From Leptofilum sp050292445 (GTDB taxonomy: Bacteria > Chloroflexota > Anaerolineae > Promineifilales > Promineifilaceae), in NCBI GenBank assembly GCA_050292445.1, contig JBNKLQ010000148.1, positions 1 to 14,719 on the forward strand: a stretch of 14,719 nucleotides of DNA, in the 5' to 3' direction. Shown piece after piece: positions 1-5,995 of this stretch. How positions within the stretch are numbered: position 1 is the stretch's first letter; every line of letters starts with the position of its first letter. A program made the translations under genes and the position numbers. A model generated the notes under the pieces. That model saw only the letters and a program-made list of their open reading frames with translations. It made no database searches and had not been told where the DNA came from.

Positions 1-128
1 CAAGTTTGCAAGTGGCATGTTGCAAGTAATTGACTTGTCATTTTGAGCGCAGCGAAAAATCCCTCTAAACTTCGCCTGACAAAACCCATATCTGCGGGCA
101 AAATAAGCACTGTTTAAACGCTCTAGGG
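1..128. repeat. Non-coding start of window with degenerate dispersed repeats
   Basis: No gene is supported here. The 8-mer TTGCAAGT occurs twice (6-13 and 20-27), 14 bases apart. At 36-63 lies a 28-base element beginning TGTCATTTTGAGCGCAGCG. Its imperfect inverted partner is at 126-153, with about 21 of 28 positions complementary. The arms resemble the short intergenic repeats seen scattered in many environmental bacterial genomes, but membership of a family is inference from memory. Confidence 0.5.
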
Positions 129-153
129 ATGCTTCACTTCGCACAGCATGACA
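126..153 (-). repeat. Right arm of imperfect inverted repeat (partner 36-63)
   Basis: This 28-base segment is the imperfect reverse complement of 36-63; by hand alignment 7 positions mismatch. The ATG at 129 lies inside it, so the first residues of the longest reading frame there are translated repeat rather than true protein. This is one reason to start the following gene at 174. Confidence 0.5.
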
Positions 154-173
154 ACCGCACACATAACGAAACC

Positions 174-1064
174 ATGTTTGAATTTGTGATTTTGGCTACG
201 GCCGTTCTCACCCTCACCATCCTCCTCATCATCACCAAAGCCAAGCGGCGGCGGGCAGCGCTGCTGGCGACGGTGGAGGTTGTCACGCTGCCAGAGTTTG
301 CTTCACAGCAGTTGGGCAACAGCCGGGAGATTACCGTCTTTTTGCCGCCAGGGTACGCGCAAGCGGGCACACGACGCTACCCCACCCTTTACGTCAACGA
401 CGGCCAGGACCAGGAAGCGCTGCAACTGCGCGAAACGTTGGCCAAACTGTTTCAGCGGCAGCAGATTCCGCCCATCATTGTGGTGGCTGTGCCCACAAAC
501 GAAGATCGGTTGCAAGAGTATGGCACGGCCGTATCCCCCAATGCTCAAAATTTAGGCACTAAGGCGGCGTCATACGGCCGTTTCCTCACCACTGAACTCA
601 TGCCCGCGATCAACCAGCAGTTCCGCACCAGCCAAAGTCCAGCCGACATTGGCATCTTTGGCGTGTCGCTGGGGGGCTTATCTGCCTTCGACATTGCCTG
701 GAACCATCCCGACAAATTTGGCGTGGTAGGGGTGATGTCTGGCTCCTTCTGGTGGCGCGCTGGTGAGGATGAAACGGCCGTGCCGCCCAATCAGTTGATT
801 GCCCACGAGATGGTGAAGGAAACGGCCGTGAAGCCCAATCTCCGCCTCTGGTTTGAAGCCGCCACCCAGGACGAAGCCAGCGACCGGGACAATAACGGCG
901 TCATCGACGCCATCCAGGACACACTGGAACTGATTGATGAACTAGAGAAAATTGGCTTTTCACGCGGTGAGGATGTGGTGTATGTGGAAGTGCCCGGCGG
1001 ACGACACAACTACGACACCTGGGCACAGCTATTCCCCCACTTTTTGCGCTGGGCGTTTGGTTGA
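174..1064 (+). CDS. Membrane-anchored alpha/beta hydrolase, esterase D/enterochelin esterase-like
   Basis: A 296-residue protein when started at ATG 174. The alternative in-frame ATG at 129 lies in a repeat arm and only adds a spurious leader. Residues 1-20 form a hydrophobic segment followed by KAKRRRR-like basic residues, suggesting an N-terminal anchor with the enzyme outside. The rest fits the esterase D family of serine hydrolases: a YVNDGQD segment (about 73-79), a nucleophile elbow GVSLGG with Ser165, and a C-terminal GGRHNY with probable catalytic His278. Between them sits DRDNNGVID (about 237-245), which reads like an EF-hand loop. The family hydrolyses esters or acts on siderophore-type and acylated substrates; the substrate here is unknown. 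No strong Shine-Dalgarno sequence is visible. The gene stands alone and converges on the next one. Five ACGGCCGT palindromes lie inside it. Confidence 0.85.
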   Translation: MFEFVILATAVLTLTILLIITKAKRRRAALLATVEVVTLPEFASQQLGNSREITVFLPPGYAQAGTRRYPTLYVNDGQDQEALQLRETLAKLFQRQQIPPIIVVAVPTNEDRLQEYGTAVSPNAQNLGTKAASYGRFLTTELMPAINQQFRTSQSPADIGIFGVSLGGLSAFDIAWNHPDKFGVVGVMSGSFWWRAGEDETAVPPNQLIAHEMVKETAVKPNLRLWFEAATQDEASDRDNNGVIDAIQDTLELIDELEKIGFSRGEDVVYVEVPGGRHNYDTWAQLFPHFLRWAFG

Positions 1065-1081
1065 GAATGGAATTCACCTCG

Positions 1082-1130
1082 GAGAGCGCAGAGAATTTAT
1101 AAGCTCTCTGCGTACTCCGTGCTCTCTGCG
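1082..1130. terminator. Hairpin-forming repeat between convergent genes, possible bidirectional terminator
   Basis: CGCAGAGA (1087-1094) pairs with TCTCTGCG (1105-1112) around a 10-base loop. A competing stem is GAGAGC (1082-1087) with GCTCTC (1103-1108). CTCTCTGCG is repeated directly at 1104-1112 and 1122-1130. It lies between the stops of two convergent genes, so it could end transcription from both sides, but there is no good T-tract. It may equally be a dispersed repeat. Confidence 0.35.
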
Positions 1131-1146
1131 GTTAGTTGTGCCTGAA

Positions 1147-1821
1147 CTATTCCAGAATAAGTTCATAACGTCCGGTTTGCCAGGTGTCAATTAGGATGGT
1201 GTATTCGCCATTAGCTGGCAGTGTAAAAGATAAAATGAGCGCATTGGAATCCTCGCCACCGTCATCATCGCTGATTAACACGCCGCCGTCTGGCCCTAAC
1301 AAATATACCTGTGGATCGGTCGAGTCACCGCCGGCGGCATTGCCTCGAACGGTCACAGTCTGTCCGGCCGTCCCGTTAAACGTCCAGCTGTGCACCTCGA
1401 ACGAATCGGTGATTTCATCGCTGACCCGGCCGCCTACCTGAATAGAGCCTTTGTGAATGGCATCTTCGCTGCCCAACGGTAGGTCCGAGTTGGAAAAGGT
1501 AAAAGTGCCATCACCGTCCTCAAGTGTAAAATCACCTGAATCTATGGATGTAAATAACTTGGCTGTCTCCTGTACGCTAACAATCACCGGGAAGGCAATG
1601 GCTAAAATGAACACAACCGTCCAAACGATCATGATGTCAATAATCTTGAGCCGCCCTGCATTAAACCAACCCCAAAAGTAGCCGTAGGGTGAGAAGAAAA
1701 AGCCCAGCAAAGCATGACCGATTCCCTTTTCCCGATACATCAAAACGAGAATGTACAATGCGATACCCAACACGATTAAACTGAGAACGGCCGTTACCAC
1801 GAAAGTGACTGTTTGGATCAT
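1147..1821 (-). CDS. Two-TM membrane protein with C-terminal PPC (pre-peptidase) beta-sandwich domain
   Basis: A 224-residue protein. ATG at 1821 is preceded by AAGGGG with a 7-base spacer, which favours it over the TTG one codon upstream. Two hydrophobic helices (about 5-28 and 60-83) are separated by an aromatic stretch with FFFSPYGYFWGW. The segment after helix 2 (about 84-125) is acidic and low in complexity. Residues 130-224 match the bacterial pre-peptidase C-terminal (PPC) pattern: a WTFNGTAGQTVTV strand, a DPQVYLLGPDG strand, an acidic SDDDGGEDS loop, a LPANGEYTILI strand and a final GRYELIL strand. PPC domains normally end secreted proteases and other exported enzymes. Here the domain hangs on a small membrane protein with no enzyme, so a sensory or structural surface role is possible but unproven. 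A perfect TATAAT lies upstream at 1879-1884. Confidence 0.75.
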   Translation of the reverse strand: MIQTVTFVVTAVLSLIVLGIALYILVLMYREKGIGHALLGFFFSPYGYFWGWFNAGRLKIIDIMIVWTVVFILAIAFPVIVSVQETAKLFTSIDSGDFTLEDGDGTFTFSNSDLPLGSEDAIHKGSIQVGGRVSDEITDSFEVHSWTFNGTAGQTVTVRGNAAGGDSTDPQVYLLGPDGGVLISDDDGGEDSNALILSFTLPANGEYTILIDTWQTGRYELILE

Positions 1822-1878
1822 CAAAATTCCCCTTATTGTTTAGAAACTACGAGACCTGATACTGGTTTGCATAGGTTC

Positions 1879-1884
1879 ATTATA
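1879..1884 (-). promoter_or_regulatory. Candidate -10 box for the TM/PPC gene
   Basis: On the minus strand this is TATAAT, about 58 bases upstream of the ATG at 1821. No good -35 hexamer stands at the usual distance. Instead, the region where it should be is covered by a 14-base tandem duplication (1889-1916), which could be an activator or repressor site. Confidence 0.4.
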
Positions 1885-1888
1885 AAGG

Positions 1889-1916
1889 GCAAAATGGCCA
1901 GCGCAAAATGGCCAGC
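1889..1916. repeat. Exact 14-bp tandem duplication GCAAAATGGCCAGC x2
   Basis: Two perfect adjacent copies, 1889-1902 and 1903-1916, each containing the palindrome TGGCCA. They overlap the expected spacer and -35 region of the promoter for the downstream minus-strand gene, so they are placed like iterated operator sites. Chance duplication cannot be excluded. Confidence 0.6.
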
Positions 1917-1975
1917 ACTAAACTTTTGTCCCACAGTTGTTGGAGAATTTTGCGTTGGGGATTTGGCTTAAAATA

Positions 1976-2036
1976 AGGACTGGCAGTCCTTTGCCCTAAA
2001 AGGTGAGAGTCCTTTCAGTTCAGGACTGCCAGTCCT
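1976..2036. terminator. Inverted repeat with self-palindromic arms, possible terminator of the FG-GAP gene
   Basis: AGGACTGGCAGTCCT (1976-1990) and AGGACTGCCAGTCCT (2022-2036) are exact reverse complements, and each arm is itself a 7-bp dyad around one central base. The 31-base spacer holds a smaller stem, AAAGG (1999-2003) with CCTTT (2011-2015). It starts 18 bases after the stop of the minus-strand FG-GAP gene, and on that strand the last arm is followed by TTATTTTAAG. Termination is plausible; a mobile-repeat origin is the alternative. Confidence 0.5.
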
Positions 2037-2053
2037 GGATTGCACGAGAATTT

Positions 2054-3364
2054 TTACGGTGTACGGATGGGCTGGTTCTGTCCGCCAGCCACTACAAAGA
2101 GATGGCCAACGTCCAGGCCGAAGAAGTTGTTACCTACGGCCGTTCCCACAAAGTCCGTCAGCCCATCACCATTCACATCGCCCAGCGGCAGGGCATCCAC
2201 GCCCAAATTGTCGCCGTCGATGCTGCCAGTGATGGTTTGCACCACCTGGGCCGGACGCGGGCCATTGCCAGAAATAACGAGCAGCTGTCCGCCAGCGGCT
2301 GATCCGGCGCTAGAAGTCCAGGCCCCGATGACCAGGTCACCGTAGCCATCCCCCGTAAAATCAGCAACAGCTCGGCCAGGGCCAAAGCCAGCGCCCGGTT
2401 CCCGACCATTGAACGTTGCTAAACGACGGCCGTCTGCGCCGGAGAAGACAAAGGCATTACCCGTTCCAGGTACACCATCAACCGTAGCACTGTAATCGGC
2501 TACAAAGATGTCTGGGACCCCATCGGCATTGTAATCGCCTGCACCAGAGGCGAAAAAGACACCAAAAGTCGAGGCGTTAGCCGGTTCTTGGGGGCGCAGT
2601 GTGTAAACGATAGCACCGTCTACACCAGAGAAAACAAAGGCTGCGCTAACACCTGTAGCGCCCATCACCTGATCCGGCACACCGTCTCCCGTCACGTCGC
2701 CAACCAGGCCAGTGGCAGTGCCTAATTGGGCACCGGCCGACGGACCATCTTGCTGCCAGAGCAAGGCACCATCTGCCCCAGAGAACAAGTAAGCAGCACC
2801 AGAATTGTCGTCGTTGGCAAAGCGCGCCCCGACGATAATGTCGGCATAGCCATCCCCGTTCACATCACCCGCGCCAGAAACGGCCGAACCAAACCAATCG
2901 CCGCCTGCGCCATCGACATGCAGCAACAAGCTGTGGTCAGCCCCAGAGTAAACTTCGGCATAGCTGCCGCCTCGTGCACCCACCACGTAATCGGGCACCC
3001 CGTCGCCGTTCACATCCCCGGCTGTGGTGCCGCTATAGCCTAAAAACGCATAACTTGACCCGGTTATCGTGTGCAGCAAGGTGCCATCAGAGCCATTGTA
3101 GACGTACACTTTGCCCGCGTTTGTACCCGCATCATCAAGGTACCACGGTGCGGTTGTAAGCAAATCATGGACGCCATCGCCAGTGATGTCGCCCAGATCC
3201 ATAGCGATCCAGCCATAGGCATCCCCCAGCTGTTCACCATCGAGCTGGTACAACACGTTGGCATCTGGTTCGGCGATACGGCCGTTGGCCCCGACCGCCA
3301 AAGCCACGGTTAGCAACAGAAACAGTCCCAGGCTGGCAGCAGTTAAGAATCGTCTTTTCGTCAT
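2054..3364 (-). CDS. Secreted FG-GAP repeat (integrin alpha-like) seven-bladed beta-propeller protein
   Basis: A 436-residue protein. ATG at 3364 follows a strong GGAGG Shine-Dalgarno with a 7-base spacer. Residues 1-26 form a signal peptide: basic MTKRR, hydrophobic core, AVGA. The rest is built from FG-GAP repeats with seven calcium-binding loops of the form DxxxDGxxD starting near residues 59, 117, 167, 223, 277, 335 and 396, for example DVNGDGVPD and DFTGDGYGD. Seven loops match the seven blades of an integrin-alpha-type propeller. Such proteins are exported and usually bind calcium, with roles in adhesion or surface interaction; the ligand is unknown. No anchor or sorting domain is visible at the C-terminus. 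The AraC regulator gene lies 62 bp upstream on the same strand, so the two may be co-transcribed or linked by regulation. Confidence 0.9.
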   Translation of the reverse strand: MTKRRFLTAASLGLFLLLTVALAVGANGRIAEPDANVLYQLDGEQLGDAYGWIAMDLGDITGDGVHDLLTTAPWYLDDAGTNAGKVYVYNGSDGTLLHTITGSSYAFLGYSGTTAGDVNGDGVPDYVVGARGGSYAEVYSGADHSLLLHVDGAGGDWFGSAVSGAGDVNGDGYADIIVGARFANDDNSGAAYLFSGADGALLWQQDGPSAGAQLGTATGLVGDVTGDGVPDQVMGATGVSAAFVFSGVDGAIVYTLRPQEPANASTFGVFFASGAGDYNADGVPDIFVADYSATVDGVPGTGNAFVFSGADGRRLATFNGREPGAGFGPGRAVADFTGDGYGDLVIGAWTSSAGSAAGGQLLVISGNGPRPAQVVQTITGSIDGDNLGVDALPLGDVNGDGLTDFVGTAVGNNFFGLDVGHLFVVAGGQNQPIRTP

Positions 3365-3426
3365 TGTGTATCCTCCAGTGTGAGTTAAAAACTTTTTCCA
3401 CTGTCAGAATACGCAATCGGCGCGAA

Positions 3427-4320
3427 CTAAACTGTTAAAATCTTGCTCATTTTTTGCAGAATGGCGGTGGAGGGATTTTGGCGCAGCCGCGACGGGGGCA
3501 CGCCAAAGGCACGACGAAAAGCGGCGGAAAAATGGCTATGGTTGGCAAAGCCCAGGGCCAAACTCAGCTCCAGCAAGGACCTTTCTCCGGCGGCGACCTG
3601 CTCCAATGAAGCCCGCAGGCGAATCTGATTGAGATAGTTGTGGATAGTTTGTCCGGTCTCCTGGCGAAAGACGCGGCAAAGATGGTAGGGAGACGTATAC
3701 AATCCCTCAGCCAACTGCTCTAGCGACAACGCTTCGGCATAGCGCGTCGCCAAGATTACTTTAGCGCCAGCCACCAATTCGCGATGGCTTTTTTGGGTAG
3801 TAGGCGATTTTTGGGGAGACGACCGTTTCCGCCAATATCGAATGCGAACTGCCTCCTGCAAAACTGCCAGCATCTTTTCTTCGATGGTAAACAAATCTGG
3901 GGCATCCTCATGGCTCAATGCCTCAACCAGCAAGCGCTGCTGCAAATATAGATGGCTGGTACTTGGCCCATGGCTGAACACAAATGGTTTGTCCCAACGG
4001 TCATCCACGCGTGGATCAACCGGACGCAGCGCTTCCACCACGATTTGAGGAGCAAAGCCGAACCAGTCACAAATGTCTCCCTCTTCTGACAGCTTGCCAC
4101 GCGTATAGCGCTGGCCCTGATTGTAAAACATCACTACGTTCGGATCGCCGACGATGGGCTGCTGGCCAGCATGGGTAATGGTCACGCTGGTGCGAGGGAA
4201 GACGATGATGGTGCCATCGATGGGGCCAGTATCTGAAAAGCGGGGATGTGAAGGAGGGCAATAAAAACGACCGATTCGGCCAAAACGGCCGTTATACAAA
4301 AGCGTCTCAAAAGTGTCCAT
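3427..4320 (-). CDS. AraC family transcriptional regulator
   Basis: A 297-residue DNA-binding regulator. ATG at 4320 has GAGGTG about 9 bases upstream. Residues 1-150 form a cupin-like sensor region, with a beta-rich start and FPRTSVTITHAG about 41-52. A basic linker (about 160-180, RYWRKRSS) leads into the double helix-turn-helix domain: helix set one 199-223 (SLEQLAEGLYTSPYHLCRVF) and set two 248-280 (ELSLALGFANHSHFSAAFRR), the latter with the conserved GF..xSHFSxAFRRxFGxPPSxxR signature. The order, sensor first and HTH last, is that of classical AraC/XylS activators. The effector is not evident. The next gene downstream on the same strand is the FG-GAP protein, a possible target. Confidence 0.92.
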   Translation of the reverse strand: MDTFETLLYNGRFGRIGRFYCPPSHPRFSDTGPIDGTIIVFPRTSVTITHAGQQPIVGDPNVVMFYNQGQRYTRGKLSEEGDICDWFGFAPQIVVEALRPVDPRVDDRWDKPFVFSHGPSTSHLYLQQRLLVEALSHEDAPDLFTIEEKMLAVLQEAVRIRYWRKRSSPQKSPTTQKSHRELVAGAKVILATRYAEALSLEQLAEGLYTSPYHLCRVFRQETGQTIHNYLNQIRLRASLEQVAAGERSLLELSLALGFANHSHFSAAFRRAFGVPPSRLRQNPSTAILQKMSKILTV

Positions 4321-4358
4321 GTTACACGCACCTCACCAAATTACTGATGGTTTGGCTC

Positions 4359-4367
4359 AGTATAACA
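4359..4367 (-). promoter_or_regulatory. Candidate extended -10 promoter of the AraC-type gene
   Basis: On the minus strand this reads TGTTATACT, an extended -10 motif (TGn plus TATACT). Transcription would begin about 30 bases upstream of the start codon. No convincing -35 is visible, which is compatible with an extended -10. Two small palindromes (TCACAGTGA 4376-4384 and GTTCTAGAGAAC 4405-4416) stand just upstream and could be operators. Confidence 0.4.
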
Positions 4368-4404
4368 AAGTTTCCTCACAGTGACATTACAGGGTCATTA
4401 AAGG

Positions 4405-4416
4405 GTTCTAGAGAAC
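4405..4416. promoter_or_regulatory. Small palindrome upstream of the AraC-type promoter
   Basis: GTTCTAGAGAAC has 5-bp inverted arms (GTTCT and AGAAC). It lies about 40 bases upstream of the candidate -10, which is a reasonable place for activator or autoregulatory binding. This is inference from position only. Confidence 0.25.
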
Positions 4417-4437
4417 TGTCTGGAAATACAAACAAAA

Positions 4438-4466
4438 AGAGGAGTGATCCATTTGACCACTCCTCT
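4438..4466 (-). terminator. Rho-independent terminator of the Ca-loop repeat gene
   Basis: AGAGGAGTG (4438-4446) pairs perfectly with CACTCCTCT (4458-4466) over an 11-base loop. On the minus strand the stem is followed directly by TTTTGTTTG. It lies 38 bases after the stop of the gene at 4505-5092, so it is a well-formed intrinsic terminator for that gene. Confidence 0.85.
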
Positions 4467-4504
4467 AAGCTAATAAGCTGTATCCGTTGGGAAATCAGTT
4501 TGGG

Positions 4505-5092
4505 CTAATTGTTCCAGCGACCGCCGCGCCCCTGGCCACCACCTTGTTGTCTACCCTGACGGCCGTATTGATTGCCCGTACCATCAGCCGGAGCCGTGCC
4601 GCAGGTGTCGCAAACGCCGTCGCCATCTGCATCAACGAAGTTGCTGCCTGCTGCCCCGTTGCCGTTTTGGCTGCCCATGCCGCTGCCGCAGGTGTCGCAA
4701 ACGCCGTCACCGTCGGCATCGACGAAGTTACTGCCCATGGCACCATTACCATTTTGGCTGCCCATGCCACTGCCGGGCACGCTGCCGCAGGTGTCACAAA
4801 TGCCGTCACCGTCTTCATCGACGAAGTTGCTGCCCGTACCGCTGTTGGGCACGCTGCCGCAGGTGTCGCAAACGCCATCGCCATCTTCATCGACAAAATT
4901 TTGTCCGGCGGGTACGGCAGGCTGTTCTTGGGTAACGGCCGTGTCCAGGTTTACGGCTTCATCAAGCACAGACTCAACTGGTGCATCTGTGTCCATTGCG
5001 TTTGTGGTTGCGGTTTTACTTGCTAAAGCGGTTACTGTAACAACACCTAAAATGGCAACAATCGCCAGTCCAACTATCATAGAGCGTTTCAT
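4505..5092 (-). CDS. Small secreted protein with four DxDGDGxCDTCG (Ca-loop plus CxxC) repeats
   Basis: A 195-residue exported protein. ATG at 5092 follows AGGAGA with an 8-base spacer. Residues 1-24 form a signal peptide ending near ALAS, then comes an acidic Ala/Thr-rich spacer to about 64. Four near-identical 15-residue units follow, at 65-79, 89-103, 122-136 and 151-165, each reading NFVD(E/A)DGDG(V/I)CDTCG. The DxDGDGxxD part is an EF-hand-like calcium loop, as in dockerins and thrombospondin type 3 repeats, and each unit adds a CxxC pair. Gly/Ser/Asn linkers separate them. The tail (about 175-195) is rich in Gly, Gln and Arg. Similar FVDxDGDGxCD proteins exist in Firmicutes and Chloroflexota without known function. 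Calcium binding is likely; disulfides or metal binding by the Cys pairs are possible. The gene is monocistronic with its own terminator. Confidence 0.85.
   Translation of the reverse strand: MKRSMIVGLAIVAILGVVTVTALASKTATTNAMDTDAPVESVLDEAVNLDTAVTQEQPAVPAGQNFVDEDGDGVCDTCGSVPNSGTGSNFVDEDGDGICDTCGSVPGSGMGSQNGNGAMGSNFVDADGDGVCDTCGSGMGSQNGNGAAGSNFVDADGDGVCDTCGTAPADGTGNQYGRQGRQQGGGQGRGGRWNN
4598..4771 (-). repeat. Tandem 87-bp duplication inside the Ca-loop gene
   Basis: Positions 4598-4684 and 4685-4771 encode 29-residue units that differ in one residue only (Ala versus Met in the linker). At DNA level about 14 of 87 bases differ by hand alignment, most of them silent. The copies are therefore not new; the protein sequence appears to be kept by selection. 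Confidence 0.75.
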
Positions 5093-5421
5093 TTTTGTTC
5101 TCCTAATTTATAAAATGACACCCGTTAATTGCCGGGTGATGTTTTTGGTTAACTGTGTCTATGATAGTTTTTGGTTGTAAAGAAATTGTGTAGAGAAGGG
5201 GGATAGAGGATAGGAATATCCGATAGCTGATATTAACTTTTCTAATCTATGGGAAATTACAAAAATCGGCGGAAATAAAGTTCTGTGAGGTGTTTTTAAT
5301 TAATCACTCGACTGTCATGGGTAACAGTTTACCGTGAAAACAGAATCGATCCAAAGGCTGATTTTTGTCATCATATTCTGCGCTAGGATTGGCAAAACGA
5401 ACCAAAAAGGAGCACAACTCA
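5093..5421. other. AT-rich intergenic region between divergent genes
   Basis: This 329-bp stretch holds no credible gene. It should contain the promoters of the Ca-loop gene (minus) and the acetyltransferase (plus), but I see no convincing pair of hexamers for either. It includes a 6-bp hairpin CACCCG (5119-5124) with CGGGTG (5133-5138), placed in the 5' leader of the minus-strand gene. There is also a run of GATAG-like words near 5200-5235 and a small dyad GGTAA (5320-5324) with TTACC (5329-5333). Confidence 0.6.
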
Positions 5422-5991
5422 ATGGTTGCTCAGATTCGCAGCGTTCATTTTCCAGCAAAATTAGATGAGACGGTGACGGCAACGGCCGTTTCTCGCCAAC
5501 AATTTTACGAAGTTACCAGCCAGCTTTACAGCCATATCTTCACCCCGCTGAGCGATTTGGGACTGTACCAAACGCCAGCCCCACCAGACAGCCTGGGTCG
5601 CAAACTAGCAGGGCAAATTCACGCAGAATATTTTGTCTTTTATAACGATGCCGGGAAACCGGTTGGATTTTCGATGGGCAAAGTGGTAAACGAGCAGACG
5701 TTTTTTATGGAATGGAGCGGCATACTGCCTGATTACCGGCGACGTGGGCTGTACTCGCAGTTTCTGGAGGCGCTCATTCCGTACCTCAAAGCATTGGGCA
5801 TCGAGCGCATCACCAGCAACCACATGGGCAACAACCGCCCGGTGCTCATCGCCAAGTTGAAGGCAGGCTTCATCATCACAGGTACGACGCTAGACGAGCG
5901 GCATGGCATGTTGGTCTGGCTGGCCCGCTTTCTGGAACCAGCGCGGGAGCACGGTTTTGAGCGGGCGTTTAGTCTAGGCAGTTTTGCCTAG
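5422..5991 (+). CDS. GNAT family N-acetyltransferase
   Basis: A 189-residue protein. ATG at 5422 is chosen because AAGGAG stands 9 bases upstream; a TTG at 5365 would add 19 residues with no ribosome binding site. The core shows the GNAT fold: a strand pair YFVFYNDAGKPVGFSMG (70-86), MEWSGILPDYRRRGLY (96-111) with the acetyl-CoA pyrophosphate-binding RRRGLY loop, a helix (112-125), then SNHMGNNRP (132-140) and KAGF (147-150), the typical C-terminal strand region. In the loop the last small residue of the usual RxxGxG/A is Tyr, as in some divergent GNATs. It would transfer an acetyl group from acetyl-CoA to an amine; the acceptor is not predictable. It stands alone and its stop is 4 bases from that of the convergent methyltransferase. 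Confidence 0.85.
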   Translation: MVAQIRSVHFPAKLDETVTATAVSRQQFYEVTSQLYSHIFTPLSDLGLYQTPAPPDSLGRKLAGQIHAEYFVFYNDAGKPVGFSMGKVVNEQTFFMEWSGILPDYRRRGLYSQFLEALIPYLKALGIERITSNHMGNNRPVLIAKLKAGFIITGTTLDERHGMLVWLARFLEPAREHGFERAFSLGSFA

Positions 5992-5995
5992 AGGA

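Noticed and set aside
4598..4900. CRISPR-like array
   Set aside because: The repeated DNA is in frame and encodes the same peptide. The units vary by silent changes and the spacing is irregular, which is not so in CRISPR arrays.
4487..5180. Long plus-strand reading frames opposite the Ca-loop gene
   Set aside because: They are Ala/Val- or Pro/Ser-rich antisense readings of the coding repeats. The minus frame has a signal peptide, ribosome binding site, terminator and sensible motifs.
5365..5421. TTG start for the acetyltransferase
   Set aside because: The AAGGAG before ATG 5422 makes that start much more likely.
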